From NCBI GenBank assembly GCA_002304345.1, contig NEUU01000008.1, forward strand, positions 62,001 through 126,000: 64,000 bases of DNA, in the 5' to 3' direction. The first letter of the stretch is position 1; each line of letters opens with the position of its first letter. Below, one piece after another: positions 12,301 to 17,425 of this stretch. A program made the translations under genes and the position numbers. The DNA is from Verrucomicrobia bacterium Tous-C9LFEB. Its GTDB lineage: Bacteria > Verrucomicrobiota > Verrucomicrobiia > Methylacidiphilales > UBA1321. Below the pieces are notes generated by a model. It made no database searches. It had not been told where the DNA came from and was given only the letters and a program-made list of their open reading frames with translations.

Positions 12301-13838
12301 GGAAGCAAGGCATTACTATAGAGATTTTGATTTCCATTAAATTGAATTTTGATTTGATTACTTATAGTTCCAGTCTGCAATAAAGGTCGACTACTTGCAG
12401 ATGATTGACTCAGTATGTGCCCAGAAGAGCTCTGGTCTAGCCATTGAGTGACAGAGCCGCTGGATGTCGTCACGCCCATATCGGCCTTCAACCATAGGGA
12501 TAAAGCATCAGCTCCCGTAAGCGCCTTTTCTGTAAATGCGGCTTGGGACATTAATGCTCCACTTTGCACTTGGGCAGTAATCTGATCGTATTTGCCATTG
12601 ATCGCACCCGCTTGAAAATAAACCTGCGCACTACCTGAAGCATCTGTCCTGACCGTTACCGTCGAAAAAGTCTGCGGCGCACCGGTTCCGGTCGTGGCAA
12701 GCTTACCCGTGCCCGTCGTCACGGTGAATGTCACCGGGGCATTGATCAAGGCACTATTGGAGGCGTCCTTGACCTGGACGACCAACGGATTAGTCGCGAA
12801 GGAGGATAAGGCGGTAACCTGCCCATCTCCGCTCACCTTGGTCAAGGTCGGCAAGACATTGTTATAATAATCGGCTGGATAGGAATCCGAACCATCCGCA
12901 ATCCCATCTCCATCTGTATCGGAATTCTGAGGATCTGAACCAGCCTGATACTCCTGCCAATTTGTCAACCCATCCACGTCGCCGTCTGTATAGGTTTCGG
13001 GCAACAACCCAATTTCATTAATAGAGAGAACTCGATTATAGAGTCTCACTTCGTCAATCAAGCCCGCCCACCAATTCGCCCCATCAGCTTGACCCACTAC
13101 GAAATTTGCAACCGTAGAATCCACATCCCCACTAACCGTTCCTTGCGCCTCAAGCATCCCATCGACGTATACTTGGGCGAGATGATTGGTGTTCGCATAG
13201 GTCAAGGCAACATGATGCCAGCCGCCATTTTTTATAGAAAGGGGTGGTTGGCTGGCGCTTTGAAAAATTTGTGATGCAGCGGCCGGAGTATCGAATCGAG
13301 CACGAACTTGACCGTTGGTAGCTGTATCCACCCGCCACCCATAACCACTCGTATTCACCCACTGGGCAATGACCTGATTGTCATTGGCGCTCGCGGTGTT
13401 CACCCATACGGAAAAGGTGAAATTAGTCAGATTGTATGCCGAATTTGTCTGCGCCTGCAAATAACGCCCAACTCCATCCGTTTGAGCCGCCCCGTAAAAA
13501 AGGCCGTTGGTTGTCCAAGTATTGCTACCCGGCGAGATGACCGTCAAAGCCAGATTGTTCGAGCTGCGGTCTGAAGCGCTGATTCCGTTGGTCTCGTCGA
13601 GCTGCCACCAGCCGATCAGATTGGTTTCAGCATAGGCCCCCGCAGAAAATCCATGCGCCAGCTCCCAATCATCCGGCAACAAATTCTTATTGAGATCCAC
13701 TGCATATAGAAGAAAAGGAATAAGAAGCGAGAGAAGAACGGTAAAGAAAAGATGCCTCACCAATACGAATGATCGATTGCAAGACCCTCCGCGGTTACTC
13801 CGTGATACGACGCTGCCCAATCGTAGTCTCCCGTGCAT
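399..13838 (-). CDS. Giant modular exported protein with LamG, chitobiase-C, Big-1-like and RCC1 modules (4,479 aa)
   Basis: A hydrophobic export segment lies at about residues 26-46. An N-terminal LamG/concanavalin-A-like domain follows (about 70-275). Eleven further LamG-like modules each open with a variant of LSLWLKAD...V..W.DQSG and close with AEVL.YNR.L...ER..VE.YL; they start near residues 446, 713, 971, 1278, 1593, 2488, 2794, 3096, 3411, 3724 and 4049. Eight are followed by a chitobiase-C-terminal-like module (PDGG...YYT.DG.DPT...Y). Three Big-1-like Ig domains and several DxDxDG loops (DGLTNLQEYQ.GSDP) separate blocks, and seven RCC1 repeats occupy about 1980-2300. Known LamG and chitobiase-C modules bind glycans or act as spacers, so a surface adhesin or glycan-binding role is inferred. 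No catalytic or sorting domain is seen. The start is uncertain: TTG/GTG codons near residue 26 would give a tidier signal peptide. The protein ends abruptly at the beginning of what looks like another Ig domain. Confidence 0.85.
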   Translation of the reverse strand: MHGRLRLGSVVSRSNRGGSCNRSFVLVRHLFFTVLLSLLIPFLLYAVDLNKNLLPDDWELAHGFSAGAYAETNLIGWWQLDETNGISASDRSSNNLALTVISPGSNTWTTNGLFYGAAQTDGVGRYLQAQTNSAYNLTNFTFSVWVNTASANDNQVIAQWVNTSGYGWRVDTATNGQVRARFDTPAAASQIFQSASQPPLSIKNGGWHHVALTYANTNHLAQVYVDGMLEAQGTVSGDVDSTVANFVVGQADGANWWAGLIDEVRLYNRVLSINEIGLLPETYTDGDVDGLTNWQEYQAGSDPQNSDTDGDGIADGSDSYPADYYNNVLPTLTKVSGDGQVTALSSFATNPLVVQVKDASNSALINAPVTFTVTTGTGKLATTGTGAPQTFSTVTVRTDASGSAQVYFQAGAINGKYDQITAQVQSGALMSQAAFTEKALTGADALSLWLKADMGVTTSSGSVTQWLDQSSSGHILSQSSASSRPLLQTGTISNQIKIQFNGNQNLYSNALLPCNQDITVLVVSSVNNTTYTNDQYTLVLGTNQAGRMRGFGYSPSTLNFANWGGGVSFGKGPNPLYQTLTAYVLTRSSSLIQGYVSGVDVGTGNAGSGQALTTLSEGITAGCLNAASYYRPLYGTISEIVVFNRVLNSSELSSVSVYLADRYEIYHPNASWITQYSSAVQSEITRNQWNKEKADAYANYLQNNPTLEIPAAGLSLWMRADAGITIDANNNVSQWQDQSFASYLSAQATVTNSPKLVNDAQTGKAALSFSGNQWLNGTTTLPVNQDITIITLASNATPSVYSEICAIGVSPSATGRMRGYGYQNSMAQFDVYQAAVTTGSAPIAGRPVIASVLYSKSSGVVSFYMQGVANGAGGLSTSDVASGFIFGRAGWVGAYWNGTISEILVYNRQLSSSERLQAEVYLSNKYGVYHPNATWPLAYSSAVQSTITRNQWNKVEADAYVAMQQNNTGVMTNGLKAWFKADAGVTQSGGYVSSWTDQSGNYTATQSTANRQPAYIASAVNGKPGLRFSGGQCLYSGNTLGAGANADMTLIVVSSTTNPGAQQYAVFSGGSISSRGRSLGYLSSRQVFDTFNTSILGGASPTSNTFVIEQASINAALNNIIYYRNGLQTATASIAGVGMVTPGLMLGASPILNGFWQGDISEVLIYDHQLNEIERKQIETYLGNKYAISTPLPVIVPDGGIYRTAPSVTLYPPTGAVAYFTLDGSEPTLDSSLYAAPFAVSANATLKVKYYYGNGLFSGTATSDFIIDSNLPITTAGLNLWLRADRGVVSNGSNNVSLWKDQSGSGMHAGQTLSTAQPVLNLSGANSRPTVTLNGTSSYLQCPAGFADLTQGVTAFVVARPTSTGDWARFFDFGIGAGNNNIFLARSGSSQDFAVTLMNGGTSRNLYGIGILSQNTVQVLSITAEATSSGYIKMYKDSRFINQTVSQPLLNITKTTNYIGKSNWNNALFQGDIAEVLFYNRKLDDLERIQVDTYLGEKYGTPVYLPSVTPDGGIFKTPLTVSVSSLSGAIAYYTVDGTDPSLSSQSYSAPFVVSNSATVKVRYYYGASPCSGMASINFIIDPDLPIATSSLSLWLRADIGVVKDGANKVSVWKDQSGSGMHAAQTLTTAQPTLGTLGTYGKPTLTLDGATNFLQCPTGFADLTNGISAFVVMRSTAVKNYARFFDFGNGAGSNNIFMSRMGTSQDCLYQNMNGGSVRNYSGPGVIVQNAVRVLSVTDDATSSGLIKMYADGQIVGQAASQPLLNIAKIYNYIGKSNWGDPLYQGDIAEVLFYNRRLTDTERAEVERYLHRKYFDYDEDGLLDTWELQYFGQIGALPGADADLDGLTNLQEYQLGGNPVDYFNRGTATVTPTLTIVAGNNQIGSTSTFSLNPLLVQLSGGGITSWENAPVTFAVTTGSGLLATTNVGAPQTNTSLTVLADATGQARVYYLNPASPQVGFVQAVAGASLSVSFSEETVNYWRPGILAAGTTHALSVKKDGTLWAWGENSSGQLGVGGTTSHSSPVRVSSLSGVSLVSAGAGHTIALKDDRTVWTWGLNQQGQLGDGSITTRQTPVVVNGLTDVMAIAAGGNHSVALKSDGTVWAWGADKTSSPVQVSSVGTAIAIAAGTYHTAVVKNDGTVWTWEAASSAAPVQANGLTGAVSVAVGEGHYLALDSSGHVWTWGSNASGQLGDGTTSDHSTPAMISSFSNVKAIAAHGQHSLALKNDGTVWAWGSNSQGEVGDGTTTNRTTPIQVTGLPVIAAIAAGDQFSMAICFDGSVWCWGKNDVGQLGIGSTTGKTVAFMNPRFFVTTELDENGDGVLDSWEMTHFGTTTVNLQEDADGDGMSNLQEYLEGSNPHDYYSQGSRRIIPVLTLIGGNNQVGAASTPTDNPLAVRVTDSLTGEPLDNATVTFTTTRGAGKVSASGVLGAQGYPSLEVHADGSGYANVYYQFPGSETQSGIISAVAGLAPLNAEVSFTATLLPPPEVAGLCLWLRADTGVTSDANGKVSGWNDLSASQLNVGQGNTNAQPSLVPNYVNGQPVISFSQANQSLGRGGIAGMPAGGDNRSVFMVIQYESSGWGGGFWYGNGIHGVGGGYLLGVTASGSLSFDAVESAVDLGQPAVGQGFVLQESVLQGNYLYNYKNGENLRYLCRALGTWGMYADLSVGGTVQQKIAEVMAYNRALNDSERMEVESYLARRYNLCVPKLYAPKVTPDGGVYTSTKDVTLSSPLSEVVIRYTTDGSEPSESSATYTSSFTVAASQTVKAKVYKRNFLPSDTYTANFTITTSIPITTSSLSFWLKADGWVEKQGDNSVTRWVDMSGNGRHALSSGLTGKNPLWVNQSINNLPVLRFDGTDDHLLMDGYWPGGTELSLFVVTKGERYSSLLQAQTSGGYLGYPWTDPTHFNHVIVSSDGGTTSGVSSGLVLSQSNIGGVTYKSGDRITTYRNGGLVGDRAAGTAALPSERLLLGSFMGQAAFSSADVAEIITYNRKLTQAERQNIEAYLSLKYNIPMAAPVANPDGGTFKTAQNVTLTPPTNAIAYYTTDTTEPTTASSSYSGPISISANTTLKVKYIYTNGAASATATVDYVIDPGIIFTTSNLQLWLEADRGIELSSGNSVSRWKDQSGHGLHASQLTTTIGQPLLQASAVNGKPSVQFDGTTSYLQMLPGFADFTQGLSIFVVASPTSTGSSARLIDLGNGQDNHNIFLGRSGTSQSLLYSTRIGNAGTDTTGIYALSQNAYQVISVTDDGITGGVRKLYKNSNLWEQGGTQTISSLTRTLNYIGKSNWNDSLYQGAIAEILVYNRRLSDTERQRVESYLAGKYAVPIEAPQGSTGGGMYSGTQTVTFNPPAGATLYYTLDGSDPTTNSTSYSGPITITEGTSIKARYYYDTGAVSDIASLDYFIDPSLPITGNGLQLWLRADIGVEHENSRVTRWRDLSGNSMHAFQQDPANLPTWIPQETDGHATIRFDGSTQFLRCPAGFADFTQGLTSFVIARPTSTASYARFLDFGGIGGRDSNNLILRREGTSQQLNFNVLQGGSTRSIAAPDTLTQNSLQMLAATHDGTSTGSAVIYKNGAVAASGTTWNIPNVTRYFNYIGKSNWPEPLYQGDISEVILYNRLLTATERKSVELYLAAKYAVPLPPPGITPDGGTFKVAQTVTLSVPVGAVTYYTLDGTDPTYASTSYSSAITINSSATLKAKSFYSNGAFTEVATTGFVIDPDLSIPTTDLSLWLMADTAIQKDLAGSVSQWKDQSGNANHAFQSATASRPISSIDVTTGKPTMKFNGAGHWMRIADSATLRPASQITIIAAINKNSDTNKYDKILSRPYRTSGWSSPYYSYGFGEENNNQTSFWVATTGAVARSLVPTVYLPNPGPVIYGVSYDGANQKMFLNGTLSATQAATGNLDYTGAGTGTIDLALGALSPYNLTNYFGGEINEVLMYNRALSDTERQAVETYLAKKYNIGLAAPLLSPDGGTFKDTQTVTVLNTPPDSVTRYTLNGDTPTAASTSYSGPITITASTTLKARNFYNNGALSEISTADFVINPVLPVPSSGLQLWLKADTAVETAPGSSTVTRWKDQSAGSRHAVQYLSGVRPTLAAGAINGLPAIHFDGATQFFQCLPGFADFTSGMTAIVVARPTASASNAKFFDFGNGSPSNNLVLSRDATTAALRLDLYTGGSVLALHAADGINALQPGLFQILQADYDGTQIRLYNDGYLQAQGRKQGSGGAIPNITRTLNYIGKSNWPLDALYQGDIAEILLYNRKLTDAERLAIQTYLVNRYTIGARTHTPAISPAGGDYPTAQAVTITCADMPTAEIHYTLDGTDPTINSPTYTGALNINRTTTVKATAIANGQDPSPIATAQFYINDTNHDGIDNTWATQNGVTSATADNDLDGLTNLQEYQLGSDPNNADTNGDGIKDGLAAKTGIPVTGVNTTSDRDRDGVPDYLDAYPDDPTKSTGDPGDTNPPTIQLTQPTNAVPVP

Positions 13839-13929
13839 GCTAGCTGTCTAGCCCGTTCTACAAATCGAGGTCAAGAATGAATCGTACAGACCGCTCACTT
13901 ATAACCCAATTGCCATGTAACCGAGAAAT

Positions 13930-13966
13930 TTTACTGAGACACCAAGTAATATTTACAGACACAAGG
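13930..13966. promoter_or_regulatory. Direct repeats upstream of the giant gene
   Basis: TTTACTGAGACACCAAG (from 13930) and TTTACAGACACAAGG (from 13952) are near-copies whose starts are 22 bp apart, about two helical turns. They lie roughly 95-130 bp upstream of the giant-gene start codon. Tandem half-sites with this spacing suit an AraC-type or response-regulator activator. The binding protein is unknown. Confidence 0.3.
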
Positions 13967-14102
13967 TACTCACACTCCTACCAAATCTTTGAGATGAAAT
14001 CCCGAAAATAACCTTTGCAGCAATACTACTTTTAAAAAACAAATAAAGGCCTTCGCCAACTGGACACAACCGTAATCGTGTAACCACGAACTTGCCTGTG
14101 GT

Positions 14103-14213
14103 TTATTCCCGATCCAACTCTGCCGCTGGGATACGCAACGCTTTGGCAATCGCTGCCACTTCAAAATCCCGTAGCGAGCGGTCATAGTTCCCGAAACTCC
14201 TCCATTGCCTGCC
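14103..14213 (-). pseudogene. Remnant of an Xre-family HTH regulator C-terminus
   Basis: On the minus strand one frame encodes about 36 residues ending RDFEVAAIAKALRIPAAELD-RE-stop. This is the typical end of a small Xre/Cro-type helix-turn-helix regulator (the family pattern is D.E..AIAKAL.V....L). A stop codon lies immediately upstream and no start codon serves the frame, so only the 3-prime end survives. A longer overlapping frame (13970-14275) has no recognisable content. Confidence 0.5.
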
Positions 14214-14306
14214 GGTTTATTCACGCCTCTAACTCTCCACTTGGCTCTAGTAGAAGCACAAAAAAACTGGTTCATAATCTGCGCATTGGCCCGAAAAATT
14301 GACTAT

Positions 14307-15518
14307 TCAGAACTGGTCCGATGATGTCGGCTGTTCTTGAGTATTGTGCTCGCCGTTGCGGAACTGGGCGCGGTACTGGCCAGGGGTTTTCTGGGTGACT
14401 TGGCGAAAGAGGACGTGAAGCCTCGGGGTGTTGGGAAAGTGGCACGCTTCGGCGATGGCCTCCAGCTTCATCTCGGTATTGCGAAGCAGGGATTGGACGT
14501 GCGCGATGCGGGCACGTTGGACTTCTCCAAGAATAGATTGCCCAAGCACCTCCGCAAAGCGTCTTTGCAAGCCGCTACGTGAGATGCCCGAGGCGCGCAC
14601 AACGTCACCCACATAAATATTCTCGGCTGCGTGGGTGCGAATATAGGCCACGGCGCGTTTCACAGAGGCTTCCTCGACGAATAGAGTATCTGTGGAGCGA
14701 CGCGCCGCCACTTCGACCACGGGTAGACGCATCATCGGTGATGTCGCCGATCCACCACGCATCAACCTGAGCAGCAGACGCGCTGCTTCCACCCCGATTT
14801 GCCACGAGGGCAGTTTGACACTCGATAATGGGATGTTTTCAAAGTCGACCCAGAATTTGTCATCGCCCACGCCGAGAATGGCCAACTCGTCCGGAATCGC
14901 GCGCCCGATTTCACGGGCGGCCTGGATGAGATGCAGCGCGAACGGGTCGAGTACGGCAAAGATTCCAGTCTTGGGTGGTAAGCGTTTCACCCAGTTGCGC
15001 ATGCGGGCGATAAGTCCGGGGCCGGATTCCTTGGTGAGTGGCCCGCTTGCTCCGGTCTGAAATTGAGCTCCAGCCGCTTTGTGATTGAGTACATCCCGAA
15101 ATCCACGAAAACGTTCCTCAGAAAACCGAGCTCCGCGCTGCTCCCAAACTGCGAATGAGGTGCATCCACATTTTAACAAATGTTCCGCAGCCAACCGCCC
15201 CACCTGCTCGTCGTCTTGTGTAACGACCGGGATACGAGGGGCATTGAGCACGTTGGAAACACTGACTGACGGCACGGACAGTCGCAGCAACTGATCTTCC
15301 GTGTCACTGCTGTGAACGACTGAGATAACGCCGTCGATATGCTGGCGTCGCACGATCTCGGCGATGCTCTGGCTGGCCTTGACGAATCCGTTGCCCACTT
15401 CAATTCGACCTTGGGAGAAGGCGAAGTGCCGCGCTCCCAACACGAGATTGCGGCCATATTCCCAGTCGGGCTGGCAGCAAATGAGAATGCGCCGGAAATT
15501 ATGGGGTTTCGACAACAT
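14307..15518 (-). CDS. XylR-type hybrid transcriptional regulator, cassette copy A
   Basis: A 403-residue regulator: residues about 10-275 form a LacI/periplasmic-binding-protein-like sensor domain (RRILICCQPDWEYGRNLVLG at the start; ELAILGVGDDKFW later). Residues about 285-385 form an AraC-type double helix-turn-helix (IYVGDVVRASGISRSGLQRR ... ACHFPNTPRLHVLFR). This architecture and length match E. coli XylR, in which sugar binding to the N-domain activates transcription. It is divergent from the aldolase gene at 15596 with a 77-bp shared control region carrying an inverted repeat, so it very probably controls cassette A. Its paralogue is at 22957-24141. The start codon has no Shine-Dalgarno. 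The ligand is unknown. Confidence 0.88.
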   Translation of the reverse strand: MLSKPHNFRRILICCQPDWEYGRNLVLGARHFAFSQGRIEVGNGFVKASQSIAEIVRRQHIDGVISVVHSSDTEDQLLRLSVPSVSVSNVLNAPRIPVVTQDDEQVGRLAAEHLLKCGCTSFAVWEQRGARFSEERFRGFRDVLNHKAAGAQFQTGASGPLTKESGPGLIARMRNWVKRLPPKTGIFAVLDPFALHLIQAAREIGRAIPDELAILGVGDDKFWVDFENIPLSSVKLPSWQIGVEAARLLLRLMRGGSATSPMMRLPVVEVAARRSTDTLFVEEASVKRAVAYIRTHAAENIYVGDVVRASGISRSGLQRRFAEVLGQSILGEVQRARIAHVQSLLRNTEMKLEAIAEACHFPNTPRLHVLFRQVTQKTPGQYRAQFRNGEHNTQEQPTSSDQF

Positions 15519-15544
15519 TAGGGTTGGGCAAAAATGAAACTATA

Positions 15545-15562
15545 TTTACCGTATTTGGTAAA
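15545..15562. promoter_or_regulatory. Putative XylR/AraC operator, cassette A
   Basis: TTTACC-GTATTT-GGTAAA, a perfect 6-bp inverted repeat with a 6-bp spacer, sits midway between the divergent regulator and aldolase starts. The corresponding site in cassette B (24164-24181) keeps the right arm and spacing, and the flank GTTGGGC(A/G)AAAAT(G/T)AAA is also conserved. Conservation between otherwise diverged control regions points to the binding site of the paired regulators. Confidence 0.55.
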
Positions 15563-15595
15563 GATTTCTTTCACTTGAATAACTACTCTGGAGTT

Positions 15596-16651
15596 ATGCC
15601 TGAAAGAGTTCTTGCTCCTGACACCATCCACAAACCTTTCCACCACCACGCCACGCTTGTCTCTAAAAGAGATTGCGGGAGTTGGCCAGTGATGCTGACG
15701 CCCTATGATGAAACGCTGAAAATCCATTGGAGCTCCTTTGAGCAGTTAGTGGAATGGTATCTGGGGGCCGGCAGTCAGGGGCTCTTTGCTTCGTGCCTTT
15801 CGAGCGATTTATTCCAGCTGACTCGAGAGGAACGCCGGGAGATCATCCGTCAGACATTGGTTTTGACTCGAGGCAGGATTCCCGTGATTGCTGCCGGCGC
15901 TTTCACCGAGAATGTGTCGTCAACGTGCGCCGTTTTGAATTCCACGGAAAAGCTCGCTGACGAGGTCAATCGCATCGCCGATCTTGGCGTGCGTGCCGTA
16001 GTGCTCTTAACCAATCAATTTGCCACGCCCACCGATCCCGATTCCATGTGGTTAAAATACATGGAGGCGACACTTTCCAAAATCCGGCCAAACATCCGGC
16101 TCGGGTTGTATGAATGTCCTGTGCCGTACAAACGATTGCTGACTCCCAAACTCGTGCAATGGGCTTCCGAAACGGGGCGGTTTTATTTCATTAAGGACAC
16201 TTGCTGCGATCTCGAACAGATTCGAGCCCGGTTACAAGCGATCAAATCAGTTCCGGATTGTCGGTTACGGCTCTATAATGCGCATACTGGGACGCTGTTC
16301 GACAGTCTGTTGGCCGGAGCCCACGGGTTTAGTGGAGTTGGCTCCAATGCTATTCCGCATCTCTACGCATGGCTCTGCCGAAATGCTCAAAGGCAACCGG
16401 ATGTGGCGCGCGAGCTTCAAGTTTTTCTCATCGAAAGCACTTCCGTGGTGGACATGGATTATCCTCAATCCGTACGGCTGTACCTGAATCAACATGGTTT
16501 CAATATCTCCCATGTGACGCGATTGACCGCTCAGAATAAGCTTCAACTGAACTCGGAAACGTTGACTGAATTTCATCGGAGCGTTGTTCAGTGGGAGCGA
16601 CGCCTGAAGTTGAACTCACCTTTTGAATTCATTTCTCCAATCTCCCTATGA
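15596..16651 (+). CDS. DapA/NanA-family pyruvate-type aldolase, cassette A
   Basis: A 351-residue TIM-barrel protein of the dihydrodipicolinate synthase/N-acetylneuraminate lyase family. The Schiff-base lysine is K200 in FIKDTCCD. The catalytic tyrosine is Y172 in GLYECPVPYKR, 28 residues earlier as in E. coli DapA (Y133/K161). The usual GxxGE loop reads GSQGLFASCLSS, so the family glutamate is missing, which argues against a true DapA. The start at 15596 gives the same numbering as the cassette B paralogue; 15524 is an upstream alternative. It is the first gene of cassette A, divergent from its regulator. Inferred role: cytoplasmic aldol cleavage of a 2-keto-3-deoxy sugar acid to pyruvate. 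Lyase versus hydro-lyase cannot be told from sequence. Confidence 0.82.
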   Translation: MPERVLAPDTIHKPFHHHATLVSKRDCGSWPVMLTPYDETLKIHWSSFEQLVEWYLGAGSQGLFASCLSSDLFQLTREERREIIRQTLVLTRGRIPVIAAGAFTENVSSTCAVLNSTEKLADEVNRIADLGVRAVVLLTNQFATPTDPDSMWLKYMEATLSKIRPNIRLGLYECPVPYKRLLTPKLVQWASETGRFYFIKDTCCDLEQIRARLQAIKSVPDCRLRLYNAHTGTLFDSLLAGAHGFSGVGSNAIPHLYAWLCRNAQRQPDVARELQVFLIESTSVVDMDYPQSVRLYLNQHGFNISHVTRLTAQNKLQLNSETLTEFHRSVVQWERRLKLNSPFEFISPISL

Positions 16652-16679
16652 GCTAACAACTCCTCCACAGTATCAGCCC

Positions 16680-17402
16680 ATGCGAAAAGCAACCATCACA
16701 CCTCTCAACGAAAAAGACGGGTTCACTCTTGCAGAGGTGATTCTCGTGGTTGCGATCGTGTGCCTTACTGCCGCGTTGGCACTGCCTTCCTTTAAACGCG
16801 CCTTGGCGACGGCCCGCGATGCGAAATGCGTTTCGAATCTGCGTCAAATCGGGGCGGCGATGCGGGTGTTTGCCGCCGATAACGAGGGCAAGCTTCCCGC
16901 CAAGTCCACCGCGGCGGATCGGACCTCCTGGCAGACGCGGTTACAGCCGTACATGGGAATGAACCAAAACAGGCAACTTCGTAAATCCTTCAACTGCCCG
17001 GAGGCGGCCCTGAAACCCGATATGAACGACGGCACGGACAATCGCACAACCTACGGTATGACAGTCTACAGCACGGTCTTTGAAAACTATCTCTCCCGCG
17101 TAGCCGATTCCCCCATCCTGCTGGTAGTGGACATGCCCACAGCCAACCTCGACGATCGTGGCCCCTGGAACGACGGGCGCACCTCTTACGAAGATCGCAA
17201 GGAGATGTTCCGACACAACAACCGCATGTCGCAGAACGGAGTCTTTTCCGACGGCCACGTCGAAGCGATGAGGCCCTCGCGCGCGGGAATGTTCCTGCCC
17301 GAAGGTTCGCCGAATGCGTGGTTGCCCGCCGGTTACTCTTACCGGTTTTCCGGCTACTGGATCACACCTTCCCCCGGACAACCGACCGACAACATCCGCT
17401 GA
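16680..17402 (+). CDS. Type II secretion/pseudopilin-like protein, cassette A
   Basis: 240 residues. The N-terminus has a prepilin peptidase site (DG-FTLAEV) with Glu at mature position 5, followed by a hydrophobic helix (VILVVAIVCLTAALALP). The C-terminal half carries R-H-N-N...GVFSDGHVE, a version of the H-X-DG motif found in the many DUF1559-type pseudopilins of Verrucomicrobiota and Planctomycetes. The end SYRFSGYWITPSP..PTDNIR is shared with the cassette B copy. It lies between aldolase and sialidase-like genes with short gaps (28 and 23 nt). Its role in a sugar cassette is unclear; it may form a periplasmic or surface fibre. The start at 16680 places the peptidase site at the usual distance; an in-frame ATG at 16623 overlaps the aldolase end. 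Confidence 0.8.
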   Translation: MRKATITPLNEKDGFTLAEVILVVAIVCLTAALALPSFKRALATARDAKCVSNLRQIGAAMRVFAADNEGKLPAKSTAADRTSWQTRLQPYMGMNQNRQLRKSFNCPEAALKPDMNDGTDNRTTYGMTVYSTVFENYLSRVADSPILLVVDMPTANLDDRGPWNDGRTSYEDRKEMFRHNNRMSQNGVFSDGHVEAMRPSRAGMFLPEGSPNAWLPAGYSYRFSGYWITPSPGQPTDNIR

Positions 17403-17425
17403 TTTCCACCTTTACGTCATTTACC

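Larger units (their letters stand above)
13839..14306. other. Intergenic region with a gene remnant and direct repeats
   Basis: No intact gene is supported in this 468-bp AT-richer gap between the giant gene and the first XylR-type regulator. It holds the promoter side of the giant gene, a pair of direct repeats (13930-13966) and a broken Xre-type regulator remnant (14103-14213). A TTGACC about 50 nt upstream of the giant-gene ATG on the minus strand could be a -35 element, but no convincing -10 follows. Confidence 0.5.

Noticed and set aside
399-13838. Long-period repeats as possible CRISPR or DNA-level tandem repeats
   Set aside because: The repeats are protein modules of about 310 residues with diverged DNA; there are no short identical repeats with spacers.
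13970-14275. 101-codon minus-strand frame
   Set aside because: No family resemblance. The only meaningful content at this place is the Xre remnant in a different frame.
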